Source of the DNA: Symbiodinium natans
Taxonomy: Eukaryota; Sar; Dinophyceae; Suessiales; Symbiodiniaceae
Direction: 5' to 3'
DNA: 43,931 nucleotides
NCBI GenBank assembly: GCA_905221605.1
Contig: CAJNDS010002381.1
Coordinates: 413,048-456,978 of the forward strand
Shown one piece after another: positions 22,145-34,454 of the stretch. The first letter of the stretch is position 1; each line of letters begins with the position of its first letter. The position numbers and the translations under genes were made by a program. The notes below the pieces were generated by a model, which worked only from the letters and a program-made list of their open reading frames with translations, did not search any database and had not been told where the DNA came from.

Positions 22145-24059
22145 GGTTCAAGGTTTCGTGTTTTGGGGGGGGGGACCGGCCCGTGCCGCTAGGCCTGAAA
22201 TTCAGAGCCTCCGGCACAAGCCGCCCCGCAGGAGAAACGGTGCAGGCGTTTCATCAGTGTTTGTGTTAGTCAACCCTAAGCCCAATGGACCCTAAACCCC
22301 AAAGCGTGCACCTCTAACCTGGCCTAAACCCCGAAATCCTTGCTCTCTCCCAGCTGCGGCCACCGCAGCCACTACCAGCTCTCACTTCTCTTTTTCAGGG
22401 CTTGGGGCTGAGTGAGTTAGGTGTGTTTTTGCAGTTTGACGGCCGTGCGTGTAGAGCGTCGTTGATGTCTCAGGTGTGACAGTCTTCTCGAAACAGGCTG
22501 TCTGCAGTTCGTTCCTGCCGTCCCCCATCATCAGGATTCGGGGGCAGCCCCGTCACCCCATGACACTTCCCGGCCACCTTTGGGATGCAGATTTTGCTTC
22601 CGCGAAGGGCTACTGCAACAGAGCCTGCACGAGCTGTAAGAACCCAAACCTACCAGGTCTAAATCCTCCCACAGATTTCGTCAGCAGTTGTCTTGGCGCG
22701 TAGCGAACGCTACAAAGCTAAACTTATGGGCATGTTTCCTCAGCTATCCTGAGCTACTGGCTTTCGTCCGCCTTGCGCTCAAGTGATCCGAGGTGTTGGG
22801 ACGATTCGGATTCTCTGTCACTGCTCATCACGTTGCTTGCCCCGTAAAATTTCTAGATTGTACACAATTGCACGGCAGCCAGCATGGTGAGAATTCGGTG
22901 AGAATTCTTGGTAAACTTGCCCGAGCCCCGCCAAGGTTCAGAGAGCATATTTTGCCAGACCTGACGCTGGGAAAAGCAAATGCACATGAAAAGCTATCAG
23001 CAGCTATGTTGTGTGTGTTTGGCGTGGTTAGTGCGGCTCGTTTCATAGCATCTTATTTCTTCTCAGGGCTGGGGCCGTTTGGCCTTGAGGGCGGGATGAT
23101 TGACCAGTTTTCTAACTTGAGACATTGTTCTTGCACTTCCTTGGCCTGGGATTTCGAGAATCCTAGGAATCCAAGAAATGGCCCGATCCTAATGCGTGCC
23201 TTCTTGTTCCTGGCCATGTCTCAGGAGAAAGTACCACAATAACTGGTCCGTTTTCGAGATGATGCAGTCATTCTCGGCCGGAGCTGGCGACGTGTTTTGG
23301 TGGCAGCAGTGGCGCCACTACCCGTGCTGAAGACCCAACAAGTTGCATGTTTCTCTTTGATATGGAACTGGAGCACCTTTGTCCACGAGCAGAAGCGCTT
23401 TCGAGAAGTGAGTGTTTGCGCGGGACTGTGAGGTGGTCGGCTTCTTCACACAAACGCTTCGGAACACAATGCGCTTTCTGGAGAAAGTTTTCTGTACATC
23501 CGAGCTGCGAATGAATCCTCTGCAGCTTGCCCTAAGTTCTCGGGCCTGGACCTGCCAGACATTGTCCTCCTTGCATGTGTTTGTGTGTGTGTGTGTGTCT
23601 GAATCTTCACGCCGTCAAAGGCAGAAGCAGTGCTCTGGCTGTCGGTACATATGTATACATATGTGCGAGGCCTTCAGGCTTCAGGGTCTATTTGCTGACC
23701 TGTTCACAAGCAATCCCCAATGATTAGGGGGATTGGGGATCACGCGTTCACGGATAAGACGGATTACGGATTGACCAGGTTCGCGAATGGGGCCCGTGTT
23801 CCCATGATTATTTCCCGCCCCCTCCCCCCCCCAGCCAATAATCTTCAATTTTGGCTGCGCTGGCCAACTCCGAGCTGCTGGTTGCTGGAGCTGCCAAGGA
23901 CACGGCTTCACCAGGGATAGTGTAGATTTTGGTGGACAATCTCGGGTTCTCTCAAAAATTCACACTGTTTCGGGCCATAGCCTGGTACAGGTAGGCAGCG
24001 TATGGTAACTAGTATGGATTTCGGTGGTCGAGGTCGGAGGCCCAAGCAGTTTCCTCACT
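22145..24059. other. no recognised gene
   Basis: Begins with decayed CCCTAAACCCC-like sequence (22270-22340). Later, short ORFs and a (TG)n tract (about 23578-23600) are seen. An open frame at about 22793-23242 lacks an ATG start and any known motif. Confidence 0.5.
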
Positions 24060-24905
24060 AATTTTGGCAGTCCCAAACACACTGCCCACCCAACCCATCG
24101 TACTTCAGCATAAGGGTTTAGGGTTTAGGGTTTAGGGGTTCGGGTCTAGGGTCACCGAAAAATCCACCCCCATGTTAGTGTGAGAACAGTAGACGAAGGC
24201 CACGAAGTCCCAAAAACCCACACGAAGACACCCTTATTTGAGTGCGAGGGTCGATGAGAAGGGCCCAAAAGGCACCCCCCCATGCTAGTGCGAGGAATCT
24301 CCAGTCCCTGCCCGCCCAACCCATGGTACTTCAGCTAGGGCTCAGAGTAACCATAAATCCACGCCCAGGATCCCCCCATATGTTAGTGTGAGAACAGTGG
24401 ACTAAGGCCACGAAGTCCCAGAAATCCACATTAAGACACCCCGCTGTTAGTGCGCGAGTTGATGAGAAGGGCCCGAAAGGCACCCCCCCCACGTTAGTGT
24501 GAGGAATCTCCTGTCCCTGCCCGCCCAACCCGTTGTACTTCAGCATTAGGGTTTAGGGTTTAGGGTTTAGGGTGTAGGGTCACCGTAAACCCACGCCCAG
24601 GATCCCCCCCATATGTTAGTGTGAGAACAGTGACGAAGGCCACGAAGTCCCAGCAATCCACACTAAGACATCCTGGTGTTAGTGCGAGAGTTGATGAGAA
24701 GGGCCCAAAAGGCACCCCCCCCATGTTAGTGTGAGGAATCTCCTGTCCCTGCCCGCCCAACCCATTGTACTTCAGCATAAGGGTTTAGGGTTGAGGTTTA
24801 GGGTTTAGGGTTTCGGGTCACCATAAATCCACGCCAGGATCCCCCCATATGTTAGTGTGAGAACTGTGGAGGAAGACCACGAAGTCCCAGAAATCCACAC
24901 TAAGA
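24060..24905. repeat. satellite of about 210-230 bp containing TTTAGGG
   Basis: The landmark GTACTTCAGC, preceded by CCCAACCC, occurs at 24100, 24326, 24535 and 24767 (spacing 226, 209, 232) and once more at 26780. Each unit carries a TTTAGGG run, CCATATGTTAGTGTGAGAAC and CACGAAGTCCCA. Two minus-strand ORFs (24331-24546, 24560-24778) are near copies of each other because they are one satellite unit read twice; they are not genes. Confidence 0.93.
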
Positions 24906-24985
24906 CACCCCTTGTGCAAGTTGGAGTCCATTTCTAGGCAGCTCAGGCAGTAGAGCTTGCAGCCTCAGTCGTTGAACTTGGGGCC

Positions 24986-25714
24986 ATGGCACAAGCAGGG
25001 CCGGAAATGCCGAAGAAGCTGCAGTGGGGAGGCTTAGGCATGTACCTACCTGAGCAGAAAGCTCTCTCGGAAAACTTGAACGTGCCGTGGCGGGAGTTCT
25101 TCGCAAAGGGCAAGGCAGAGTATGCAGCAATGAGTGAGACAAACAAAGATCCTTATGTGCGAGCGTACACCAAGGCCATGGCAAAGTACAAGGCGGCGAT
25201 GCAAGACCTCCTCGAGGCCGGCGGCAGCAAGCCCAGCAAGAGCAAAAAGGCGGTCAAGCCTGCTGCGGAGCCAGTAGACATCGAGGAAGAGGTGTTGACA
25301 GGGAGCCACAAGCGTAAACATGCAGAGACGGGGTTCCAGCTTTGGTACCAACATCTGCGTGACTCCGGGGCTACCTCTCAGCAAACCTCAAGCAAAGGCA
25401 GGCAACGCGAAGCGTCAGCGATGTGGGCAAAGTTGCCCAGTGAGGAGCAGGCTCACTGGCGCAGCATCTCCAGAAAGCGTCAAGACGCCATCGTCGCTGA
25501 GCAGAGCGAGCGAAAAAAGGCGCGAGCCGCGCCACAGTTCCAGTTCGAGTGGGCGTCACGCAGTTTCCAAGTCACTGTGGTCCCTGCTGGTGGCGGCGAG
25601 CCGTTTCAGGCCCGTGCGCGCTTGAAGGTGAACGCCGAGCCTGCCGTAGCTTTGCCCAGTGCAGCATTTCTATGTTGTCCTTTGTTGTTGTCGCCCAAAG
25701 ATCCAGCGGATTAG
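24986..25714 (+). CDS. protein with two degenerate HMG boxes (chromatin / DNA-binding)
   Basis: The ORF is 242 residues from ATG 24986. The first HMG-like unit (about 30-75) has W35, F38, F39, Y46, M49, K54, P56, Y57, Y61 and Y68, matching the second half of the HMG-box pattern (W..L, K.PY...Y...Y). The second (about 115-172) has F117, W120, W147, L150, E153-E154 and W158, the spacing of a full HMG box. Basic clusters (SHKRKH, SERKKAR) could serve for nuclear entry. HMG-box proteins bend DNA without sequence specificity or act as transcription factors. The last 25 residues (PSAAFLCCPLLL) look non-coding, so a splice donor may lie before the stop. It sits in TTTAGGG satellite, just upstream of an H3-like fragment. 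Family assignment is by pattern only. Confidence 0.72.
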   Translation: MAQAGPEMPKKLQWGGLGMYLPEQKALSENLNVPWREFFAKGKAEYAAMSETNKDPYVRAYTKAMAKYKAAMQDLLEAGGSKPSKSKKAVKPAAEPVDIEEEVLTGSHKRKHAETGFQLWYQHLRDSGATSQQTSSKGRQREASAMWAKLPSEEQAHWRSISRKRQDAIVAEQSERKKARAAPQFQFEWASRSFQVTVVPAGGGEPFQARARLKVNAEPAVALPSAAFLCCPLLLSPKDPAD

Positions 25715-25963
25715 AGAGCCACCGCCGAAAACCCTCAATCCGAATATTGTACCAGGTAGGGTTTGTCTGCGTGGACTGCAAGATCATCTACCTGCTTCGG
25801 CGACCGGACAGACCTCTCAAGGCCTGCCCTGCTGAAGGCAGTGCCTGCAAGGCGGGAAGTCGGGTTTTGGCGGTTTAGGGCCAGGGAAAAGGCCCTAAAC
25901 CCTAAACCCTAAACCCTAAACCGTAGGCTCGATGAGAATGGTCGACTTTGGCGCATTGAGCCC
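25715..25963. other. spacer with CCCTAAA tract
   Basis: A short unique segment is followed by four CCCTAAA units (about 25892-25922), in the orientation opposite to the TTTAGGG runs before it. Confidence 0.85.
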
Positions 25964-26402
25964 ATGATCGCCGCCCAAGCCGTCGTTGCTTTGGCCCGGA
26001 AGTCATTGACAGACTTCAAGAACTGCCACAAGCAGCAGATCACCAAGCTCATGGTCGAGCGCGCCATCGAGATGACAAACAAGTTCAACCCGGACATCAG
26101 GTTTGCGAATGATGCCAAGAGCCTGCTAGGTTGCGCCATGGAGTACTTCCTTGAAGACTTGTACTTCCGCGCGCTTGCTGACCGTTCACAGGAAAGCGGT
26201 CACAGCGGACCCGAGCGACATGCGCTTGGCTGTTATGCTGCTGGACGAGGGCAAAGTGATGGCAGACATGGACGAGCAGAATATGGCCGACTTGGAGGAG
26301 GCAGGCATGGAGATGTTCGAAGCTCGCCGACGGCGCTTGCACAAGTGCATGGGTGTCGGGGACAAGGAGGGGCAGTTTCCGTTTTGTGGCTTTGAGGGCT
26401 GA
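25964..26402 (+). pseudogene. divergent histone-H3-like (histone-fold) gene fragment with a frame break
   Basis: From ATG 25964 the frame reads KLMVERAIEMTNKFNPDIRF (28-47), then NDAKSLLGCAMEYFLEDLY, which follows the C-terminal half of histone H3 (REIAQ.F..D.RF, .A...L.EA.E.YL..LF). The H3 ending (RVT..P.D..LA) continues in the next frame as RKAVTADPSDMRLAVMLL from about 26190, so the two parts are joined only if one base too many is present between about 26170 and 26187. After the fold comes an acidic/basic tail (MADMDEQNMADLEEA..MFEARRRRLHK) that ends at 26402. Upstream is a CCCTAAA tract and then satellite-like GATGAGAA, so no promoter or 5' exon is evident. It is either a pseudogene or a gene with a sequencing error; an ordinary intron does not fit so short a gap. 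H3-type is favoured over other histone-fold proteins. Confidence 0.6.
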
Positions 26403-26472
26403 GGCTCTTCGGGGTTAGTTTAGGGCTCCAGACACTGGTCTCTAGACTTATTGTTTAAGGGTTTAAGGTTTA

Positions 26473-26660
26473 GGCGGCAGCTTGCGTGCAGGATCTCCAG
26501 ATCGGAGATGCGCGTGCAGAGGCAGGCGACGTGGGCAAGCAGGACTTGGCCGACTTGAAGGAAGCGGCCGTGCAGATGTCCGAAGCTCGCGGACGGCGCT
26601 CGCACAGTTTCATCGGAATGGAGCAGGAGACTTCCGTTCTGTGGTTTTGTGGGAAGGGTT
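26473..26660 (+). pseudogene. partial copy 2 of the H3-like protein's tail
   Basis: Reads DVGKQDLADLKEAAVQMSEA, then RGRRSH, parallel to the tail of the H3-like fragment (MDEQNMADLEEAGMEMFEARRRR). It starts after a TTTAAGGG/TTTAGG tract with CGGCAGCTTGCGTGCAGGAT and runs into TTTAGGG at about 26656. Only the tail is present. Confidence 0.65.
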
Positions 26661-26948
26661 TAGGGTTTCGTGTTTAGGGTTTAGGGTTTAGAGCTGAGGA
26701 TTTAAGGTCTAGGGCCTAGGGTCACCGTAAATCCATGGTGTTAGTGAGGAAACTCCTGTCCCTGCCCACCCAACCCGTTGTACTTCAGAATTAGGGTTTA
26801 GGGTTTAGCGTTTAAGGTCACCATAAATCCACACCCAGGATCCCCCCATATGTTAGTGTGAGAACAGTGGACGAAGGCCACGAAGTCCCAGAAGTCCACA
26901 CTAAGACACCCTTACTTTAGTGCGAGAGTTGATGAGAAGGTTAGGGTT
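26656..26948. repeat. TTTAGGG tracts and one satellite unit
   Basis: TTTAGGG tracts at about 26656-26690 and 26792-26815, with satellite landmarks GTACTTCAG at 26780, CCATATGTTAGTGTGAGAAC and CACGAAGTCCCA. Confidence 0.85.
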
Positions 26949-27080
26949 TAGGCGGCAGTTTGCGTGCAGGATCTCCAGGCAGAGCCAGGCGACATGGACT
27001 TGGCCGACTTGAAGGAGGTGGGCTGCTCCGAAGCTCACGATGCCGATGTCGGGGAGGAGGAGGGGCAGCCCAATTGGGGT
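26949..27080 (+). pseudogene. partial copy 3 of the H3-like protein's tail
   Basis: Opens with CGGCAGTTTGCGTGCAGGAT, the same lead-in as copy 2, then ATGGACTTGGCCGACTTGAA and remnants ending GGGGAGGAGGAGGGGCAGCC, which also ends copy 1. It is shorter and more eroded than copy 2, and again bordered by TTTAGGG-type sequence on both sides. Confidence 0.6.
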
Positions 27081-27726
27081 GTTTAGGGCTTAGAGTTGAG
27101 GGTTTAAGGTTTAAACCCTAATGTTTTAGTGCGACAGTTGCGAAAGGAAGGCTACAGCGTCCCAGAATCCACACCGTCACACCCTTGTTAGTGTGAGAAT
27201 TGTGGACGAAGGCAGCAAATTTCAGAAATCCACGCTATCACCTAAACTCCAAAATTTATTGCGACAGTTGCGAAAAGAAGGCTACAGAGTCCCAGAATCC
27301 ACCCCGTCGCACCCCCCATGTTAGTGTGAGAGCTGTGGACGAGGGCCAGCAAATCCCAGAAATCACATTAAGGCCTGAACCCTAAACCCTAAACCCTAAA
27401 CCCTCACGTTTTAGTGCGACAGTTGCGAAAAGAAGGCCACAGAGTCCCAGAATCCACACCGTCACACCCTTGTTAGTGTGAGAATTGTGGACGAAGGCCG
27501 GCAAATCACAGAAATCCACACTCACACCTAAACCCCCAACCCTAGTGCCGCAATTGCGAAAGCAATCCATCACACCCCCCATGTTAGTGTGAGAAGTGTG
27601 GACGAAGGCCAGCAACTCCCAGAAATCCACACTAAGACCCGCCCTCAAAGATTCCCGTGTCAGTGAGAGAACTGTGGAAAACATCCACCAAGTCCCAGAG
27701 AAAACCAAGACTGAGACCCGCCCTGA
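27081..27726. repeat. second satellite family, about 130-156 bp
   Basis: The landmark GCGACAGTTGCGAAA recurs at 27131, 27261 and 27417, with a decayed copy near 27546. Each unit has GTTAGTGTGAGA and GAATCCAC. A CCCTAAA tract lies at about 27378-27403. It shares words with the 24-kb satellite and so is probably a relative. Confidence 0.88.
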
Positions 27727-28459
27727 CAGGTGGCGCAGCAAGATGTCGAGGACAGATTTAGCGCTGTGGGCATAGCTCGGTACTTTCACATCTTCTCTGC
27801 CCTGTACCGGGAGGTCTTGCCCGGACATAAGGGCATGGGCCGATCACATGGCCGCGGGTTACAGCCAGCTCCTGGGCGACTTCCGAAGCCTCCTCGTCAA
27901 GAAGACTGAGCACCTGAAACAGCGACCCGAATGCTTCACGAAGCAGGCTCACCAAATTTGGCCTGGCATCCTGCAGCGACACGGGCATGAGGCACCGCTC
28001 GGTGCACGAATGGTTTCGACAGCCATCTTGTATTTTCATAACTGTGGCATCGAGCGTGACTTCGCAGCCCTGCGATCCATCAGGGAGGCAGCCAAGGGGC
28101 AATTGTCCGATGAACTCCAAGACCACCGTTTGCACATCCACCTGGTTACTCGGAATCCTTCGGTAGTTGCCATATATGTTGTGCCTGCTCAGCAATTGTT
28201 TGTGCCTGATCATGTGAACAACCAAGGCACCCACCGTGGAGAAGAAGAGAATTGGTGTAGGGCAAAGCAAAGGCGGTCATCAGACATGCAACGCCAACCA
28301 AGAGGATCGCAAGGAAGTATGCCGCAAAGAGCCGCCAAAAGATTTGTCGGGGCAAGCCGTAGAGATTCAGCCTGCTCAAATTGGGCAGGAGTGTGAGCCA
28401 GCAGAAGACGAGGTCAGCCTGAACCTGGCAGACCTTTGTCCGTTTCTGACAAACTGACC
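27727..28459 (+). pseudogene. frame-broken protein remnant, possibly transposase-like
   Basis: Three good-looking stretches lie in successive frames. The first, from 27727, reads VEDRFSAVGIARYFHIFSAL to about 27830. The second, from 27848, reads MAAGYSQLLGDFRSLLVKK to about 28220 and includes GIERDFAALRSI..AAKGQLSDEL. The third, from about 28233, reads RKEVCRKEPPKDLSGQAVEI and stops at 28455-28457. The middle ERDF..L..I......LSDE spacing is reminiscent of the C-terminal dimerisation region of hAT transposases (ERxFS..k.....LsdE), but that is a weak likeness. Each step needs a one-base change of frame or an unseen intron. A minus-strand ORF with a hydrophobic run (about 28240-28300) overlaps and is a less likely alternative. 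Confidence 0.35.
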
Positions 28460-29689
28460 AAGACGTAGCTTGGGGTTTCTCTGGGGAAAGAGGGGGGCTG
28501 CGAACTGAGAAGAAAAATTGGATGCTGTCAAGCTCCATGATTCACGTCCTATCAGTGCTTCAGTCCACACCTGCCTCCCTGCACGCAATCAAAAGGCCGG
28601 GCGTAGCTCTGAATGTCGATGCTTGAGTTCCCCAACACTTGATGTTTCCGAACTGCAAGAACTCTTCCAGCTTTGTGCATGCTACATCACCGCGGCTGAT
28701 TGCTGAGTGATCTCTTTGAGCGTTCTTTAGCTTGACGCTTCCATAACTTGAGTCTTCCTTTACTTGAGATATGTCGTTTTCGACTTCAGTACTGCTGTTG
28801 CAAAGAAGCGCTCATGGGCCTGTGGCAGCTTGGGGCCCGTCGTGTGCAGCTGGGTTTGCCCTGGTGTTGCGTGCAGGGGGCTGCGGCTTTGACCTGCGAA
28901 CCCTGCCGCAACCCGACGAACGCTCTACGGGGAGGTGCTCAGGGGGCTGCGGCTTTGACTTGCGAACCCTGGCGCGACCCCAGCCTTGAAAATTCATTGA
29001 GTCGCCTACACCCGCTTATACATTCGCTTTCAAGCGACTGCAGGTGGGCCGTTCGAGAGTTTGCCACAAGGATTGATCACATTTTTGTGTGGTGTGCGAG
29101 CGAAGTTCAGCAAACTACCCTCGCGCAGAGCAGATGCCCATGATTGCTAATGTCTTCCAGCAACGAAGTCAGCTTGACGATCAAGCTTGGGGAGCATGGC
29201 GATAAACTCCAATCTGTTCTCACCCGAATTTAGTTCCGATCATCCCCAGTGAGGCAAAACAGCTCAGCTACCTCAATGAGGGAGCTCTGTGTGTGCATTC
29301 CTGTGTTCCAAGGAGTCCTTTTTGTGCAGTCACAAAGCAGGGGCCAGCGCTGTACCTGAGGGTCGCTGGCCAACGAAGACGCCTTCAGGGAGGGGTGAGA
29401 ACGTACCAGCAGTGAGTGTGACTTTCTCGCAAACTCCTTCAAGGGGTGTCCAAAAAAGTGTGTGTGTGTGTGTGTGCGCACGCGCGTGTGTGTGTTCGCT
29501 TGTTTCTTTTCTCATTGGTAATGCAATCAGAAGCTTTGGAAAAAAGACGCCTTGGTTTCACCTTGGTTGCGATTTGAGGCAAGGAAAGGCCAAAGACATG
29601 AACAACTTGCAGCTTGGCTGCATTTGAAACTGCAGGCATGAGGCTCCTGGATGTGTCAATTCATTGGACGGTTTTCGAACTTGCACTTG
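28460..29689. other. no recognised gene; local direct repeats
   Basis: A 40-bp direct repeat starting GGGGGCTGCGGCTTTGAC occurs at 28876 and 28942. A (GT)n run with a CGCACGCGCG core lies at 29457-29496, an alternating purine/pyrimidine tract suited to Z-DNA. ORFs are short. Confidence 0.55.
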
Positions 29690-29899
29690 GGGTAGCTGAG
29701 GGTCGACCGCAATGTGATGGAGTTCATTGAATACTCTGGCCTTTTCCACAGCAGTTTTCCGGAGAACTTTCGGAGCAAGTTCTTCGATCCGGAGCGACCG
29801 CAGTACCCAGCTGGGATCGGAGTCTGCAGTTCTGATGCCTGTTGCAAAGCTGCTTTGTTGAGAGATCACCAGGAGCAGCTCAAACGTTTGGAGGAGGAG
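29690..29899 (+). CDS. candidate exon of an unidentified gene
   Basis: An open stretch after an AG near 29696 includes ATG 29717 and reads SGLFHSSFPENFRSKFFDPE, ending in a heptad-like LLRDHQEQLKRLEEE. It stops at a possible donor (GAG|GTTCAG, 29900). A strong pyrimidine-rich acceptor (GTGTCATCTTGCAG) ends at 29964. The following frame soon meets a stop, so the exon chain is unproven. Confidence 0.27.
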
Positions 29900-31400
29900 G
29901 TTCAGCATTCTTGCTGTCGCTGTCTTCAAATGTTGTCCAAGTTGTCCTATGTGTCATCTTGCAGAACAAGCGCTGATTATATGAATGCGGCTCGGTGCCC
30001 GCGTCGCGTGAATGTTCCTCTCAAAGGTGGTGAACTCAGCGTCTTCGCCGCCTTCGACCTTCCGCACAGTGCCTCGACTTTCGGTCTCGGCATGGTAGTG
30101 AAGGTCCTGGGGTAGGGCTTTGAGACGGACAGGTTTCTGAAAGACGGCTTTTTCGGAACGAGGGCTTCAGACTTACGTCAGCCGATCCCAGGTCAGAAAG
30201 CATCCAGAGGCCAGGGCCCACGAATCCCGGTCTTTGTTTCGAAGTTTCGCACTCTTGTAAACAAGCGGCTTTTCCGTGTGAGAGCCTTTGGCATTGGCTT
30301 GTCGCGGAATGTGAAGAGGACATGGCCGACGTTGAGAAGGAGCATGTCAGAGCGATGCAAAAGGAGTACTCATCCTCGCAGCAGTTTGGCCGAAGCGATA
30401 GTCATGCGACGGATGACAAATGTCTTGCATGGAGATGTGCATGCTAACCTGGCTCCAGGTTTGGCTTGCAAGCAAACGAGGGCGAGTTTATCGAGATGCT
30501 AAGGCATTGTAACCTGGCACCCAGGAGCTTGGTGTTTTGAAATGATGCGGATTGGACTTTCAAAGGAACTGCGAAGCTTCCTGTGTGTGTGTGGTCAGCA
30601 GTCGAACACTTATCCTTTCATGGTTTTGGGCTCAGAGGCACTTTTCGTTCATTGGGTCATACATGCCTTTTCAATCCTAGCAGCAACTTTTCCCAACCAG
30701 CCCTCAAACATCGGTGCTCACGTAGCATTGCCAAACCACGTGGTTCGTGAGGGATGGGACAGGGTGGGGCCGAGAGTGGGGCACCGGGTAAGGACAGATG
30801 AACGCAGAGCGATAGGACGAGTGCAAGGGGCGGCGGATGGGACGTTTTGTATTTTGAGGTTTCCTTTGTTCACGAGACGCAGCGGGCCAGCGTGAGAAAG
30901 CTGAGAAAAATGGTTGTCACGATGGGTCTTTGGGTCCCCGAGTTGACCTTGATTGACCCTTGCTCTAAGCTGTGAGCCCCCGATGCAACTCAGATGTCGT
31001 TCTTTTGCGACACTGCTACGTGCTGCTGGATGTGGTTCTGCTTCTGACCAGTATACAGAGCTTTGCAAGTTTCTTGGCCATGTCAAAGTTTTCGGGTCTC
31101 GGTCTACACATGTCTTTTGCTTGGGCTGTTGCAGAGCCCTAAAGGTGTTTACATGTTTCTGGTCATGCAGCACGATTTTGCAAAGCATCTCAGGGCTTGG
31201 TGGCACCAGCCTGATGGCGGATCTCGCGTGGAGCTCGTATGAAGCGGAAAGGTTATGAAAGGCTGGTGGTGGCACCAGTGCTACATGCCCTGAATGCTGA
31301 GGTGAGCAAACCTCATGGTCAAAGTGTCATGTCCTTTGCGAAAACCGAAGCGGGGAGCTCAGCCATGCTCAGCCACTTCTCAGCCACTTCATTGCTTGTA
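29900..31400. other. possible further small exons, none identified
   Basis: At about 30283-30445 a frame after GTGTGAG reads WHWLVAECEEDMADVEKEHV, then RAMQKEYSSSQQ, which looks like a coiled coil. At about 31401-31499 another frame reads LCPDIAKVSEVKQNLVQIAD and stops, following the acceptor-like TTGCTTGTAG. An ORF from ATG 30542 to 30895 (117 codons) has no motif. These could be pieces of one split gene. Confidence 0.25.
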
Positions 31401-32290
31401 GATGCTCTCTGCCCTGACATCGCCAAGGTGTCAGAAGTCAAGCAAAACCTCGTCCAGATTGCCGACATCGCTCAAGGCCAACAGATAAGCGCCTAATTTC
31501 AATGATCCTAACTTAATGCATGAGGAAAAGATCCTGCATATCCCGCAGATACTCCTTTCTGTGCGAAAGTGGTTTTCTGAAGGCGGCTGGTCGAACTTCC
31601 GAAGGCCGACTTCCACGCCTCAGAAGCGGAGAGAAGACACCTGAGACATCTTGACTCATCCGGCATATGAGTGTTTACCTGTAGAAGCGGTCCTCGAAAG
31701 CTGGTTTGTTCCGGAGGCAGTCCTGGCAGTGGAGGCACAGTCCGTGGTCAAACCTGAGCCACCCTGACGGCATGAAGGTATGTACTGTGCTGGAAGGATC
31801 AGGAAGGACAAGGGTAGATGTGGGGTGGTCGAACTGTTCAGGTCCCCTTGACAACGTGCGAATGTCCATCAACCTCATGGAGCGGGCGGATCTTGAGCAT
31901 AGGGTGCTAGACGGCGCATGGCTCATCATGTCCAGCCAGCCTGGAGCAGGACACCGTCGAGAGGACATATGAGAATGCCATCCACAAGATTGGAGTTCTG
32001 AAGCTCGGCTTAAACTTCACACAGTGGCCCAAGTGCCGATGCCTTGGCCCTGTCACGCTGTCATCTGTTGAGGCCCCTATGTGGTCAGTTTCATTTTTCT
32101 GCATGGCAGCACGAGCAGTACAACGCTGGCATATATTGGATCAGGAAAGCGCAAATAGCTAAAGCTCGTGGCGGTGGCGACTCATCGACGCTCAGAGACG
32201 TCAGTGCGATACTGACCACAAGTCACACGGGTTTTCGTGGCTGGCTGCTCAAGGTTGCATATCGTAATGCCGCGGTTCTTTGATGGGTAT
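31401..32290 (+). other. candidate exons of an unidentified gene
   Basis: 31706-31972 reads KVCTVLEGSGRTRVDVGWSN in one frame. The next frame is open 31911-32162 without an ATG and reads RTYENAIHKIGVLKLGLNFT, then QWPKCRC. A third segment after the acceptor-like TTTTTCTGCATGGCAG (near 32108) reads HEQYNAGIYWIRKAQIAKAR. They look protein-coding by composition but match nothing I recognise, and joining them is guesswork. Confidence 0.25.
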
Positions 32291-34322
<2,032 letters not shown>

Positions 34323-34332
34323 GGCCCCCAGC

Positions 34333-34427
34333 GGAACCGACCCATAGATAGAGTATTGGGTTTGGGGATGCGCTCACAGCACCAACCCACGAAACGGAAT
34401 CGACCCCATAGATAGAGTATTGCATTG
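34333..34427. repeat. direct repeat around ATAGATAGAGTATTG
   Basis: CGGAACCGACCCATAGATAG and CGGAATCGACCCCATAGATA, each followed by AGTATTG, lie 60 bases apart. A related GAGTATTGGGTTTAGG is at about 36907 and an inverted CTATCTATGGGATCGG at about 37065. Confidence 0.8.
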
Positions 34428-34454
34428 CGGACGCCCACGGCCACCACTAATGGT

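Noticed and set aside
19963-22217. Long ORFs (514-723 codons) on both strands
   Set aside because: They come from the GCAAGAGA array, which has no stop in any frame; no unique domain is attached.
24331-24778. Two similar minus-strand ORFs of 71-72 codons, looking like a small gene family
   Set aside because: Both are the same satellite unit read twice, with the repeat continuing outside them.
28146-28538. Minus-strand ORF with a hydrophobic stretch, possible membrane protein
   Set aside because: It overlaps three plus-strand coding-like stretches with better composition and has no motif of its own.
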